A stretch of 64,000 nucleotides of DNA from Nitratireductor sp. XY-223 (lineage in GTDB: Bacteria; Pseudomonadota; Alphaproteobacteria; Rhizobiales; Rhizobiaceae): NCBI RefSeq assembly GCF_004959855.1, contig NZ_SPNT01000001.1, forward strand, positions 930,001 to 994,000. Direction: 5' to 3'. The notes beneath the pieces were generated by a model. It saw only the letters and a list, made by a program, of their open reading frames with translations. It was not told the origin of the DNA and ran no database searches. The number at the start of each line of letters is the position of its first letter. The first letter of the stretch is position 1. Below are positions 1-9,988 of this stretch, one piece after another. The position numbers and the translations under genes were made by a program.

Positions 1-1095
1 GGGCGCGCCGATGCAGAAGTGAATTCCGGCGCCGAAGGTCACGTTGGCCTGGTCCGGCCGGCCGGCGACGAAGGAGGCGGGCTCGGCGAATTGCCGAGGG
101 TCGCGGTTGGCGGCGCCGAGCGTCAGCCCGATTTCCTGGCCCTTCGTTATCTCGATCCCGCCGTCCAGGACGACATCTTCCAGCGCGTAACGGGTGAACA
201 TGTGCAGGGGCGCGTCGTAGCGCAGCGATTCCTCGATCGCGGCCGCCGTCGATCCGTCGTCCTTGAACAGATCCTGGTGGTCGAGGCCGTTTTCCAGGAT
301 CGCCTTCACCGCGTTGCCTGTCTGGTGGACCGTCGCCTCGTGCCCGGCATTCAGCAGCAGCACGCTCGTCGATATCAGTTCCGCATCGCTGAGCCGGTCG
401 CCGCCGCGCTCGGAAGTGATCATGTGGCTCAGCAGGTCATCGGTCGGATGGCGCCGCCGCTCGGCGATCAGTTCAGTGAGGCAGTCCGCAAAGTCCAGCG
501 CCGCCTGGTTGGCGGCGTGCTCGGCGGCCTCGTCGGTCTCGAACATGTACATGCGCACCATGGCGTGCGACCAGTCCAGCAGGTCGTCGCAGCGCTCCTG
601 CGGAACGCCAAGCATGCGCGCGATCACAGATACAGGGATCGGCTCGGCGAAGGCCTTGATGAGTTCCACTTCGCCGTCGGCGGCGAACCGGTCGATCGTC
701 GCATGGGTAAGGGCGGCGATTTCCGGCCGCAGCTTTTCCACCTGGCGCGACACGAACGCGCGGTTGACCAGGGTCCTGAGCCGCGTGTGCGCCGGAGGCT
801 CGAGCTCGAGCAGCGAGTGGGCCTCGACGGCATCGAAGTCGGAAAGATGCGGCTTGGGCGGCGCAAGTCCCAGCTCCTCGCGCGTCGCGACGTGCAGGAT
901 CTGGCGTCCAAAGCGTTTGTCGCGAAGGAGACGGCTGACGTCGGCAAAGCCGGTGAAACACCACATGCCGTACTCGTTCCAGAAAAATGTCGGCGAGACG
1001 GTGCGGATCTCTTCGTAAACGGGATAGGGATCGTTGAAAAACGCCGGATCGCGCGGATCGAGATCCACGGTTTTCGCATGTCTGTCGATTTTCAT
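1..1095 (-). CDS. Cytochrome P450, C-terminus cut by window edge
   Basis: Haem-thiolate monooxygenase, read from an ATG at 1095 on the minus strand and open to base 1. Visible P450 landmarks are the I-helix (LLNAGHEAT, about residue 240), the K-helix ExxR motif as EESLR, and the haem loop FGAGIHFCIG with the cysteine ligand just before the window edge. About 365 residues are present; the family is usually about 400-420, so only the last part is missing. The substrate cannot be told from sequence. It has no ferredoxin or reductase neighbour here and points away from clpP. The start is supported by the normal MKID... N-terminus without extra sequence. Confident as to family. Confidence 0.9.
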   Translation of the reverse strand, partial: MKIDRHAKTVDLDPRDPAFFNDPYPVYEEIRTVSPTFFWNEYGMWCFTGFADVSRLLRDKRFGRQILHVATREELGLAPPKPHLSDFDAVEAHSLLELEPPAHTRLRTLVNRAFVSRQVEKLRPEIAALTHATIDRFAADGEVELIKAFAEPIPVSVIARMLGVPQERCDDLLDWSHAMVRMYMFETDEAAEHAANQAALDFADCLTELIAERRRHPTDDLLSHMITSERGGDRLSDAELISTSVLLLNAGHEATVHQTGNAVKAILENGLDHQDLFKDDGSTAAAIEESLRYDAPLHMFTRYALEDVVLDGGIEITKGQEIGLTLGAANRDPRQFAEPASFVAGRPDQANVTFGAGIHFCIGAP

Positions 1096-1198
1096 TCGGC
1101 GCCTCTTTTCCCCATTTCAACAGCGCCTGGAAACGCCGCGCTGCCTTAACTATCTTCAACGCTTTACGGACGGCAAAGGCCCGCGGATGTCAACATGG

Positions 1199-1228
1199 CT
1201 TGAACCGAAACGCCTTGCCATCCTATGT
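1199..1228 (+). promoter_or_regulatory. Candidate heat-shock (sigma-32/RpoH) promoter of clpP
   Basis: CTTGAA at 1199-1204 is followed after 17 bases by CCTATGT at 1222-1228. This resembles the CTTG(AA)...C(C/T)TAT-T pattern known for alphaproteobacterial RpoH promoters. It lies about 68 bases upstream of the clpP start, in the right orientation. clpP is a classical heat-shock gene, which adds weight. The match was made by eye only. Confidence 0.5.
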
Positions 1229-1295
1229 ATGGGACAAATATTGATCCGATTCCCCGCTTCATCCGAAAGACGGGGTCAGCACAGAAGGCCACGCA

Positions 1296-1928
<633 letters not shown>

Positions 1929-2206
1929 GTCCTTGCCGCCAGATCAACACAATGGTGCTGCAAAACAGCAACATATTGACGTATATGGGGGTGGAACGGC
2001 TCGGAAGATACGTTAATTCTGAGTGTTAAGGTATTTTTCAAGACAAAGCGCATAGCTTTGTAATTGGTGCTCTGTATATTGACGATGGGATATCTCCTTG
2101 GGGCACCGTCAAAAAGTGTCCCGGTTGGCAGGTTCGATGGCCAATCGAGACGGATGGCATAAGGACTTGGTCCGGCATTGGTTGCGGCCGGTGGAAGGAA
2201 ATAAGT
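1929..2206. other. clpP-clpX intergenic region with a small hairpin
   Basis: This 278-base gap has no credible reading frame. It contains a perfect 7-bp hairpin (ACAAAGC, loop GCATA, GCTTTGT) at 2043-2061 with no T-run after it, so it does not look like a simple terminator. The base composition is more AT-rich than in the flanking genes, so a clpX promoter probably lies here, but I could not pick a convincing -35/-10 pair. Confidence 0.4.
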
Positions 2207-3484
2207 ATGAGCAAGGTCAGCGGTGGTAGCGGCGGCGACTCTAAAAACACGCTCTATTGTTCGTTTTGCGGCAAGAGCCAGCATGAGGTTCGCAAGCTGA
2301 TCGCGGGACCGACGGTCTTCATCTGCGATGAGTGCGTCGAGTTGTGCATGGACATCATCCGCGAGGAAAACAAGTCCTCGATGGTGAAGTCCAGCGATGG
2401 GGTTCCGACGCCCCAGGAAATCATCGACACGCTCGATGAATATGTGATCGGCCAGGGCCAGGCCAAGCGCGTCCTTTCGGTTGCTGTTCACAACCACTAC
2501 AAGCGCCTTGCCCATGCCAGCAAGAGCAACGATATCGAACTCGCGAAATCCAACATCATGCTGGTCGGTCCGACCGGCTGCGGCAAGACCTACCTGGCGC
2601 AGACGCTGGCCCGTATCATCGACGTGCCGTTCACCATGGCCGACGCGACGACGCTGACCGAAGCCGGTTACGTGGGCGAGGACGTCGAGAATATCATCCT
2701 CAAATTGCTTCAGTCCGCGGACTACAATGTCGAGCGCGCGCAGCGCGGCATCGTCTATATCGACGAGGTCGACAAGATCTCGCGCAAGTCGGACAATCCG
2801 TCGATCACCCGCGACGTCTCGGGCGAGGGGGTCCAGCAGGCGCTCCTGAAGATCATGGAGGGCACCGTTGCATCGGTTCCGCCGCAGGGCGGCCGCAAGC
2901 ACCCGCAACAGGAATTCCTGCAGGTCGATACGACCAACATCCTTTTCATCTGCGGCGGCGCCTTCGCCGGCCTCGACAAGATCATTTCGGCGCGGGGCGA
3001 GGGAACCTCCATCGGCTTTGCCGCGACGGTCAAGGCGCAGGACGAACGCCGCGTCGGCGAAATCCTGCGGGAGCTGGAGCCGGAGGACATGGTCAAGTTC
3101 GGGTTGATCCCGGAATTCATCGGCCGCCTGCCGGTGATCGCCACGCTCGAGGACCTCGACGAGGATGCGCTGATTTCGATCCTGTCGGAACCGAAGAACG
3201 CGCTGGTGAAGCAGTATCAGCGCCTGTTCGAGATGGAAGACGTCGAACTGACCTTCCACGAGGACGCGCTCCGCGGCATCGCGCGCAAGGCGATCGCGCG
3301 CAAGACCGGCGCCCGCGGGCTGCGCTCGATCATGGAGAAGATCCTTCTCGACACCATGTTCGAACTGCCGTCCCTGGAAGGTGTCCAGGAGGTCGTCATT
3401 TCCGACGAGGTGGTGTCGGGATCGGCGCGTCCGCTCTACATCTATTCCGAGCGGGAAGAGGAAAAGGGCAACGCCACGGCATAG
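2207..3484 (+). CDS. clpX: ATP-dependent protease ATP-binding subunit ClpX
   Basis: AAA+ unfoldase that recognises ssrA-tagged and other substrates and threads them into ClpP. The 425 residues show an N-terminal C4 zinc-binding domain (Cys18, Cys21, Cys40, Cys43), Walker A GPTGCGKT (121-128), Walker B VYIDEVDK (183-190), the RKH pore loop (230-232), and the IGF ClpP-docking loop (269-271). All functional motifs are intact and the length is typical. An upstream GGAAATAAGT stretch is only a modest ribosome binding site. A rho-independent terminator follows at 3507-3532, so clpX is probably transcribed separately from lon. Confidence 0.98.
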   Translation: MSKVSGGSGGDSKNTLYCSFCGKSQHEVRKLIAGPTVFICDECVELCMDIIREENKSSMVKSSDGVPTPQEIIDTLDEYVIGQGQAKRVLSVAVHNHYKRLAHASKSNDIELAKSNIMLVGPTGCGKTYLAQTLARIIDVPFTMADATTLTEAGYVGEDVENIILKLLQSADYNVERAQRGIVYIDEVDKISRKSDNPSITRDVSGEGVQQALLKIMEGTVASVPPQGGRKHPQQEFLQVDTTNILFICGGAFAGLDKIISARGEGTSIGFAATVKAQDERRVGEILRELEPEDMVKFGLIPEFIGRLPVIATLEDLDEDALISILSEPKNALVKQYQRLFEMEDVELTFHEDALRGIARKAIARKTGARGLRSIMEKILLDTMFELPSLEGVQEVVISDEVVSGSARPLYIYSEREEEKGNATA

Positions 3485-3506
3485 CCGGCCCAACGTGATT
3501 TGCAAG

Positions 3507-3532
3507 ACCCGCCCGCAAGGGCGGGTTTTTTT
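3507..3532 (+). terminator. Rho-independent terminator after clpX
   Basis: ACCCGCCC and GGGCGGGT form an 8-bp GC-rich stem around a GCAA tetraloop and are followed directly by a run of seven T. It lies 22 bases after the clpX stop codon. This is a textbook intrinsic terminator. Confidence 0.9.
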
Positions 3533-3912
3533 GTCTGGACCCCCTCGAAAAGCGTCGAAACGGTCCATTTTGTTCCGCCATGTGGCCGGGCGGTCACGAC
3601 CCGGCCTTGACAACGAGGCGTGCACGGAAAATAGAACGTGCGTTGGATTTTCCACAGCAATTCCGGAGGTTCCGGGCCTTGCGCGCAATATGCGGTCAAT
3701 TCTTGTTTCTGTGCGTTTGACTCGGGGCGGCGCTGCGCTAAAGCTGGTGGCTATACATACAGGTTGAGATTCGAGTGCGATTGTACGGTCGGTGTAGTCT
3801 TGTGGCGTTCGTGCGGGGTTGAAACGGCTATTTGAACACTCCACTTAGGAACAAGTGAAAAGGGGCCGCGAAGCTTCTCAAATGCTCCAATCGGCGGCCG
3901 AAAGGAAACAAG
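3533..3912. other. Long lon leader, no gene seen
   Basis: The 380 bases between the clpX terminator and lon hold no credible coding sequence on either strand. The stretch must contain the lon promoter. A GTTGAA...CCACTTA arrangement at about 3819-3848 is only a weak heat-shock-like match. The ribosome binding site before lon (AAAGGAAACAAG) is good. Confidence 0.4.
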
Positions 3913-6327
3913 ATGAATGAAATAGCCACCCAGCAAAATGATGCGGCCACCTATCCGGTGTTGCCGCTGCGCGATATCGTTGTGTTTCCGCACATGATCG
4001 TGCCGCTGTTTGTGGGTCGGGAAAAGTCCATTCGCGCCCTTGAAGAGGTCATGGGCGCTGACAAGCAGATCCTGCTGGCGACGCAGATCAACGCCGGTGA
4101 CGACGATCCGGCGACGGACGATATCTACGAGGTCGGAACGGTTGCCAACGTTCTGCAGCTGCTGAAGCTGCCGGACGGCACCGTGAAGGTGCTGGTCGAG
4201 GGCAAGGCGCGTGCCCAGATCACCGGATTTGAGCAGAATGAGGAATATTACGCGGCCTTTGCCGATATCCTGCCGGAGCCGGACGAGGATGCCGTCGAAA
4301 TCGAGGCGCTGTCGCGTTCCGTGGTTTCGGAATTCGAGAACTACGTCAAGCTGAACAAGAAGATCTCTCCCGAGGTCGTCGGGGCCGCGAGCCAGATCGA
4401 CGACTACTCCAAGCTCGCCGACACGGTCGCATCGCACCTGTCGATCAAGATCCCCGAAAAGCAGGAGATGCTGGCGACCGTCAGCGTCAAGGAAAGGCTT
4501 GAGCGGGCGCTCGGCTTCATGGAGGGCGAGATTTCCGTCCTGCAGGTCGAGAAGCGCATCCGTTCGCGGGTCAAGCGGCAGATGGAGAAGACCCAGCGCG
4601 AGTACTATCTCAACGAACAGATGAAGGCGATCCAGAAGGAGCTCGGTGACGGCGAGGAAGGCCGTGACGAAATGAGCGAACTGGAAGAGCGCATCGAGAA
4701 GACGAAACTGTCCAAGGAAGCCCGTGAAAAGGCCGATGCGGAGCTCAAGAAGCTGAAGCAGATGAGCCCGATGTCGGCCGAAGCGACGGTCGTGCGCAAT
4801 TACCTGGACTGGCTGCTCGGCATTCCGTGGGGCAAGAAATCGCGGATTAAGGTCGATCTCAACAAGGCCGAGGGCATTCTCGAGGCTGACCACTACGGCC
4901 TCGAGAAGGTCAAGGAGAGGATCCTCGAATACCTCGCGGTTCAAAGCCGGTCGAACAAGATCAAAGGCCCGATCCTGTGCCTTGTCGGACCTCCCGGCGT
5001 CGGCAAGACGTCGCTGGCCAAATCGATCGCCCGGGCCACGGGCCGCGAATATGTGCGCATGGCGCTGGGCGGCGTTCGCGACGAAGCGGAAATCCGCGGA
5101 CACCGGCGGACCTATATCGGCTCCATGCCGGGCAAGGTCATCCAGTCGATGAAAAAGGCGAAGAAGGCCAATCCGCTGTTCCTGTTCGACGAAATCGACA
5201 AGATGGGCATGGATTTCCGCGGCGATCCGTCCTCGGCGCTGCTTGAGGTGCTGGATCCGGAGCAGAACTCCACCTTCATGGACCACTATCTGGAAGTGGA
5301 ATACGACCTGTCGAACGTGATGTTCATCACCACGGCGAACACGCTCAACATCCCGCCGCCCCTGATGGACCGGATGGAGATCATCCGTATCGCCGGCTAC
5401 ACGGAGGACGAAAAGCTCGAGATCGCCCGCCGTCACCTGTTGCCGAAGGCGTTGCGCGACCATGCGCTCCAGTCCGAGGAATTTGCCGTCAGCGACGGCG
5501 CGCTGCGCGAGATTGTCCGCCGCTACACCCGTGAGGCAGGCGTGCGCAATTTCGAGCGCGAGCTGATGTCGCTCGCCCGCAAGGTCGTCACCGAGATTCT
5601 CAAGGACGGCGTTGAAGCCGTCAGCGTGACGGAAGAGAACCTCGACAAGTATCTCGGCGTGCCGCGGTTCCGCTACGGCGAGGCCGAGCGCGACGACCAG
5701 GTCGGTGTCGTTACCGGTCTTGCCTGGACGGAGGTCGGCGGTGAGCTGCTGACCATCGAGGGCGTCATGATGCCCGGCAAGGGCAAGATGACGGTCACCG
5801 GCAACCTGCGCGACGTGATGAAGGAATCGATTTCAGCAGCCGCGTCCTACGTGCGCTCGCGTGCCGTCGATTTCGGCATCGAGCCGCCGATGTTCGACCG
5901 ACGCGACATCCACGTACACGTGCCCGAGGGCGCGACACCAAAGGACGGTCCGTCGGCCGGCGTCGCGATGGCGACATCCATTGTATCGACCATGACGTCG
6001 ATCCCGGTCCGCAAGGACGTCGCGATGACCGGCGAGATCACGCTGCGCGGCCGTGTGCTGCCGATCGGCGGGCTGAAGGAGAAGCTGCTCGCGGCGCTGC
6101 GCGGCGGCATCAAGACGGTCCTCATTCCGGAAGAGAACGCCAAGGACCTGGCCGAGATTCCGGACAATGTGAAGAACGAGCTTGAGATCATTCCGGTCTC
6201 GCATATGAGCGAGGTTCTCGAGCGGGCGCTGACGAGTCAGCCCCAGCCGATCGACTGGGACGAGGCCGAAACACCGATTCCGACCGAAAATAACGGTGAT
6301 GAAACGGGTGCGTCGGTGGCCCACTGA
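3913..6327 (+). CDS. lon: ATP-dependent protease Lon
   Basis: Homohexameric AAA+ protease of the LonA type that degrades misfolded and regulatory proteins, including cell-cycle factors in alphaproteobacteria. The 804 residues comprise an N-terminal substrate-binding domain (about 1-200), a coiled-coil linker (about 205-290, rich in K, E and R), an AAA+ module with Walker A GPPGVGKT (359-366), and a C-terminal protease domain. The Ser-Lys dyad is Ser681 (DGPSAG) and Lys724 (GLKEK). The length is normal. Gene order clpP-clpX-lon-hupB matches related genomes. Confidence 0.98.
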   Translation: MNEIATQQNDAATYPVLPLRDIVVFPHMIVPLFVGREKSIRALEEVMGADKQILLATQINAGDDDPATDDIYEVGTVANVLQLLKLPDGTVKVLVEGKARAQITGFEQNEEYYAAFADILPEPDEDAVEIEALSRSVVSEFENYVKLNKKISPEVVGAASQIDDYSKLADTVASHLSIKIPEKQEMLATVSVKERLERALGFMEGEISVLQVEKRIRSRVKRQMEKTQREYYLNEQMKAIQKELGDGEEGRDEMSELEERIEKTKLSKEAREKADAELKKLKQMSPMSAEATVVRNYLDWLLGIPWGKKSRIKVDLNKAEGILEADHYGLEKVKERILEYLAVQSRSNKIKGPILCLVGPPGVGKTSLAKSIARATGREYVRMALGGVRDEAEIRGHRRTYIGSMPGKVIQSMKKAKKANPLFLFDEIDKMGMDFRGDPSSALLEVLDPEQNSTFMDHYLEVEYDLSNVMFITTANTLNIPPPLMDRMEIIRIAGYTEDEKLEIARRHLLPKALRDHALQSEEFAVSDGALREIVRRYTREAGVRNFERELMSLARKVVTEILKDGVEAVSVTEENLDKYLGVPRFRYGEAERDDQVGVVTGLAWTEVGGELLTIEGVMMPGKGKMTVTGNLRDVMKESISAAASYVRSRAVDFGIEPPMFDRRDIHVHVPEGATPKDGPSAGVAMATSIVSTMTSIPVRKDVAMTGEITLRGRVLPIGGLKEKLLAALRGGIKTVLIPEENAKDLAEIPDNVKNELEIIPVSHMSEVLERALTSQPQPIDWDEAETPIPTENNGDETGASVAH

Positions 6328-6362
6328 TTCTGTCAAAATTCAACCGGCAAAGCGATTTGGGG

Positions 6363-6390
6363 ACGGGCGAAAGCCCGTTTCCGTCGTTTT
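6363..6390 (+). terminator. Possible terminator after lon
   Basis: ACGGGC-GAAA-GCCCGT forms a compact 6-bp stem with a stable tetraloop, followed by TTCCGTCGTTTT. The T-run is interrupted, so termination may be partial. It is located 36 bases past the lon stop. Confidence 0.5.
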
Positions 6391-6446
6391 AAAGGGTAAA
6401 AACCCATAAAAAACGCCGGATTACGGGGGTTTTCCGCACTGAATCA

Positions 6447-6474
6447 TTGTGATTTTGTGTTTGCGACGTACAAT
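6447..6474 (+). promoter_or_regulatory. Probable housekeeping promoter of hupB
   Basis: TTGTGA (6447-6452), a 16-base spacer, and TACAAT (6469-6474) form a good sigma-70-type pair about 50 bases before the hupB start codon. It lies after the lon terminator candidate, which agrees with separate transcription of the abundant HU protein. Confidence 0.6.
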
Positions 6475-6524
6475 CCCCTTCGACTTTGCGTGAGTCGATT
6501 CTTACACACTGAGAGGGTTGGAAA

Positions 6525-6800
6525 ATGAACAAGAACGAATTGGTGGCTGCCGTTGCTGACAAAAGCGGTATGAGCAAGGCTGATGCCGGCTCTGCAGTTG
6601 AAGCAGTATTCGACACCATCACATCCGAGCTGAAGGGTGGCGGGGACGTTCGTCTGGTAGGATTCGGTAACTTCACCGTGTCGCACCGCGGAGCATCGAA
6701 GGGGCGCAATCCGATGACTGGCGCGGAAGTGGACATCCCGGCCCGTAATGTTCCGAAGTTTTCGGCTGGCAAGGGCCTGAAGGACGCTGTCAACAGCTAG
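6525..6800 (+). CDS. hupB: HU family DNA-binding protein
   Basis: Small basic nucleoid protein that binds and bends DNA as a dimer. The 91 residues match the HU fold throughout: an N-terminal helical half (MNKNELVAAVADKSGMSK...), the beta core VRLVGFGNFTV, and the DNA-contacting arm carrying the conserved GRNPMTG proline. The ribosome binding site is AGAGGG with about 8 bases of spacing. Its own promoter and terminator flank it, consistent with high, independent expression. It follows lon, as in many Gram-negative bacteria. Confidence 0.97.
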   Translation: MNKNELVAAVADKSGMSKADAGSAVEAVFDTITSELKGGGDVRLVGFGNFTVSHRGASKGRNPMTGAEVDIPARNVPKFSAGKGLKDAVNS

Positions 6801-6833
6801 ACCCGAACCCGAAAAACGGTTCTTTCGACATTC

Positions 6834-6863
6834 AGCCCGGCATTCGTGCCGGGCTTTTTCTTT
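6834..6863 (+). terminator. Rho-independent terminator after hupB
   Basis: AGCCCGGCA and TGCCGGGCT form a perfect 9-bp stem closed by a TTCG tetraloop and followed by a T-rich tail. It lies 33 bases past the hupB stop. Confidence 0.93.
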
Positions 6864-6967
6864 CCTGTGTTCTGCGCGATTGCCGACTAACAGTCTTTGC
6901 ACTATGGATGAACCGGGGTGCGGCGCATCGCGCGCACCCGGTAGCAGCACTCATCCTTCGGTGAAAC

Positions 6968-8371
6968 ATGGACAGCATGCGCGACCCAAACGGGAAGGGC
7001 AGTCAGAAAACCCTTTCCTGGGCCGGACACACACGGGCGACACTTGTGCTGGGCCTGCCGCTGATCGGCGCGCAGCTCGCCCAGATGGCGATCGGCGTGA
7101 CCGACACGGTCATGATCGGCTGGCTCGGCGCGCCGGAACTGGCGGCCGCGGTCCTGGGCGCGCAGTCCTTCTTTCTGTTCTTTATCTTCGGCACCGGCTT
7201 CACGCTGGCCGTCATGCCCCTTGCTGCGCAGGCGCACGGCCGCGACGACGTGCGGGGCGTGCGCCGCTCCGTGCGCATGGGCATGTGGGTCATCCTTATC
7301 TACAGCGCCATCATCATGGTGCCGTTGTGGATGACGGAATCCATTTTGCTGGCGCTCGGACAGCCGCCGGCGACGGCGGCGCTCGCCGGCGACTACATGC
7401 GGGTTGCGCAGTGGGCGATGGCGCCCAGCCTGATGATCATGATTTTCCGGTCATATCTCAGCGCACTGGAGCGTGCACAGGTGGTGCTTTGGGCAACGGT
7501 TGCCGGAACAATCGCCAATGCCTTCCTGAACTACATGTTCATCTTCGGCAATTTCGGTGCGCCGCGGATGGAGGTCGTCGGTGCGGCGGTGGCGTCCGTG
7601 GGCACGGCGGCCGTCACTTTTGTCCTGTTGACGCTCTACACAGTCACGCGTGGAGACCTGCGACGCTATGAGTTGCTGGTGCGTTTCTGGCGACCGGACT
7701 GGCAGGCCTTCTTCGAGGTGTTGCGGCTCGGGTGGCCCATCAGTGCCACGATCCTGGCGGAAACGAGCCTTTTCGCGGCAGCCTCGGTGATGATCGGATG
7801 GATCGGGACCATCGAACTGGCGGCGCACGGCATTGCATTGCAGCTCGCATCGATCGCCTTCATGTTCCCGCTTGGCCTTTCCGGCGCCGCGACCGTGCGT
7901 GTCGGCAATGCCTATGGCCGCGGAGACTGGGTGGGGCTCGGCCGCGCGGGCACGGTGGCGATCGCGCTCGCTGTGGTCATCACCCTGTCCCTGGCGGCGG
8001 TTTTCTGGATTTTTCCCGAAACGCTGATCGGCCTCTATCTGGATGAAAACAACGAGGACGCGGTTGTGGTCTTGCAGCATGCGGTCCCATTGCTGGCCGT
8101 CGCGGCGGCCTTCCAGACCGTGGACGGACTGCAGGTTATCGGCGCCGGTTTGCTGCGTGGCCTCAAGGACACGAAGGTGCCGATGATTTTCGCGGTGCTG
8201 AGCTACTGGGCGTTTGGCATGACAGCCGCATATCTCCTTGCCTTCTACTGGGATCTGGGTGCCGTCGGCGTGTGGTGGGGTTTGGCCCTCGGGCTGTTGC
8301 TGGCCGCGATCCTGATGAACTGGCGCTTCCAGCAGCGCGAACGGCTCGGGCTGGTCGGTGGTCAGACCTGA
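6968..8371 (+). CDS. MATE family multidrug/toxin exporter (NorM-type)
   Basis: Inner-membrane antiporter that exports organic cations or drugs using sodium or proton gradients. The 467-residue protein consists of about twelve hydrophobic segments arranged as two similar six-helix halves, and it begins with a short polar tail. The MATE pattern GVTDTVMIGWLGAPELAA near residue 40 is typical of NorM proteins. The start chosen is the ATG at 6968; an in-frame ATG nine bases later is also possible. The 3' end overlaps the convergent GMC oxidoreductase gene by 10 bases. The substrate is unknown. Confidence 0.92.
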   Translation: MDSMRDPNGKGSQKTLSWAGHTRATLVLGLPLIGAQLAQMAIGVTDTVMIGWLGAPELAAAVLGAQSFFLFFIFGTGFTLAVMPLAAQAHGRDDVRGVRRSVRMGMWVILIYSAIIMVPLWMTESILLALGQPPATAALAGDYMRVAQWAMAPSLMIMIFRSYLSALERAQVVLWATVAGTIANAFLNYMFIFGNFGAPRMEVVGAAVASVGTAAVTFVLLTLYTVTRGDLRRYELLVRFWRPDWQAFFEVLRLGWPISATILAETSLFAAASVMIGWIGTIELAAHGIALQLASIAFMFPLGLSGAATVRVGNAYGRGDWVGLGRAGTVAIALAVVITLSLAAVFWIFPETLIGLYLDENNEDAVVVLQHAVPLLAVAAAFQTVDGLQVIGAGLLRGLKDTKVPMIFAVLSYWAFGMTAAYLLAFYWDLGAVGVWWGLALGLLLAAILMNWRFQQRERLGLVGGQT

Positions 8372-9960
8372 CAGATCATCGCCGCCGCCTTTTCCGCAAT
8401 CATGAAAGTGGGCGCGTTCGTGTTGGCGGATGTGATCTTCGGCATCACCGAAGCGTCCACGACACGCAATCCGTCAACGCCACGGACCCGCAGTTGCGGA
8501 TCGACGACGGAAGCCGTGTCATTTCCCATGCGGCAGGTTCCGACCAGGTGATAAACGGTGCTTGCGTGCTCGCGGATGGCGGCGAGGATTTCTTTATCAG
8601 AGCGCACATCGGCGCCCGGGACGACCTCGTTCTTCCAAAGGCCGGCGAATGCCGGCTGGTGGTAAATGTCGCGCACGATCTTCATGCCCTCGATCATCAC
8701 ATCCCTGTCCAACTGGGTGCTGAGGTAGTCGGTGCGGATCAATGGATCCGCGAACGGGTCGCTCGAGGTGATCGCGACCGAGCCGCGGCTTTGCGGGTGG
8801 CACTGCCAGTAGGAGGTGGTGAAGCCCGAGTACCGATGAAGCGGGGTTCCGGGCCTGTCGACGGAGAGCGGCATAACGAATAGCTGAAGGTCCGGACGGT
8901 TCCCGTCGGCATAACGTGTGCAGACCGCACCGCCGACCTGGCCCGCACCGACGGTCAGCGGCCCCCTTGACCAAAGCAGCCAGTCCAGCCCCATCTTGGC
9001 GAGCTTCAGCGGATTGCGCACGTGGTCGTTCAGGCAGTCCCTGCCCGAAGACAGTTCCACGATCGTGCGCATTTGCAGGTGATCGGCAAGGTTGGCGCCC
9101 ACCTCCGGCGCATCAACACGCACGCCAATGCCGTGCGCGCGCAGCAGATCAGCCGGCCCGATCCCCGACAATTGCAGAATCTGGGGGCTTTGCACCGACC
9201 CGGCCGCCAGAATCACCTCACGCGCGGCCCGGACGGTTTCGGTAGCGCCACGGCGCGCGTAGCGCAGGCCGATGGCCCGGTCGCCGTCGAAGTCGAGGCC
9301 GACCACATGCGCGTGCGTCCTGAGTTCGAGGTTATCCCGGCGCAGCGCCGGCCTCAGAAATGCTGTTGCCGCGCTGTCGCGCCAGCGTCCGCGCAGGGTC
9401 AACTGGTACCGGCCGAGGCCGTAGGACGACACGCCGTTGAAGTCCGGATTGTCCGGCAGGCCGGTCTGCCGTGCCGCCTCCAGCCAGGCATCGCAGGCGG
9501 CGTTTTCGTTGCGAAGGTCCGAGACCTGCAGCGGGCCGTGGGCGCCGCGAAACTGGGATGGCGGGCCGGAATAGGTTTCGATGCTCCTGAAATGGGGCAG
9601 GACATCCCGGAAGCTCCAACCGCTGGCACCAAGCGTCTCCCAGTCGTCGAAGTCCTCCTGTTGACCGCGGATATAGATCAGGCCGTTGATTGAGCTTGAA
9701 CCGCCAACAACGCGGCCGCGGGGCACATCCATGCGACGCCCGGCGATGCCGTCATCTGGGGCGCCCCTGTAGAGATGCGAGACGCGGCTGTCATAGATGG
9801 ATTTGAAATAGCCGACCGGAAGCCGCTGCCAGAAACCGCGATCCGATCCGCCGGCCTCCAGCACCAGGACGCGGCACCGCTCGTCCTCGCTCAGCCTGGT
9901 TGCCAGGACCGAACCGGCGGTTCCCGAGCCAACGATGACGTAGTCGAATTCCTGAGGCAT
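8362..9960 (-). CDS. GMC-family FAD-dependent oxidoreductase (choline dehydrogenase-like)
   Basis: Flavoprotein that oxidises alcohols or aldehydes. The 532 residues start with the FAD dinucleotide fold (YVIVGSGTAGSVLATRLSE, about residues 6-24). GMC signatures follow (RGRVVGGSSSINGL; GSVQSPQILQLSGIGP), and the C-terminal catalytic region contains GTCRMG and NTNAPTFMIAEKAA. I start it at the ATG at 9960 because AGGA lies 5-6 bases upstream. An in-frame ATG at 10005 would add 15 residues that overlap the preceding gene's end. It is 28 bases downstream of an enolase-superfamily gene on the same strand, so the two probably form an operon for catabolism of a polyol or sugar acid. The substrate is not predictable. 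Confidence 0.93.
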   Translation of the reverse strand: MPQEFDYVIVGSGTAGSVLATRLSEDERCRVLVLEAGGSDRGFWQRLPVGYFKSIYDSRVSHLYRGAPDDGIAGRRMDVPRGRVVGGSSSINGLIYIRGQQEDFDDWETLGASGWSFRDVLPHFRSIETYSGPPSQFRGAHGPLQVSDLRNENAACDAWLEAARQTGLPDNPDFNGVSSYGLGRYQLTLRGRWRDSAATAFLRPALRRDNLELRTHAHVVGLDFDGDRAIGLRYARRGATETVRAAREVILAAGSVQSPQILQLSGIGPADLLRAHGIGVRVDAPEVGANLADHLQMRTIVELSSGRDCLNDHVRNPLKLAKMGLDWLLWSRGPLTVGAGQVGGAVCTRYADGNRPDLQLFVMPLSVDRPGTPLHRYSGFTTSYWQCHPQSRGSVAITSSDPFADPLIRTDYLSTQLDRDVMIEGMKIVRDIYHQPAFAGLWKNEVVPGADVRSDKEILAAIREHASTVYHLVGTCRMGNDTASVVDPQLRVRGVDGLRVVDASVMPKITSANTNAPTFMIAEKAAAMICQV

Positions 9961-9988
9961 GGTTTCCTGTTCTCGTCGGCATCTGCCG

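Noticed and set aside
19-1149. Plus-strand frame of 376 codons at the window start
   Set aside because: The minus strand encodes a clear P450 here. Its frame is open through the window edge, while the plus frame has no family features.
3819-3848. GTTGAA-N17-CCACTTA as a heat-shock promoter of lon
   Set aside because: The first base of -35 and most of the -10 differ from the pattern; too weak to list as a feature.
3751-5463. A 570-codon minus-strand open frame opposite lon
   Set aside because: Shadow of lon codon bias; composition is typical of antisense frames (rich in R, L, D, H and Q) and unlike any family.
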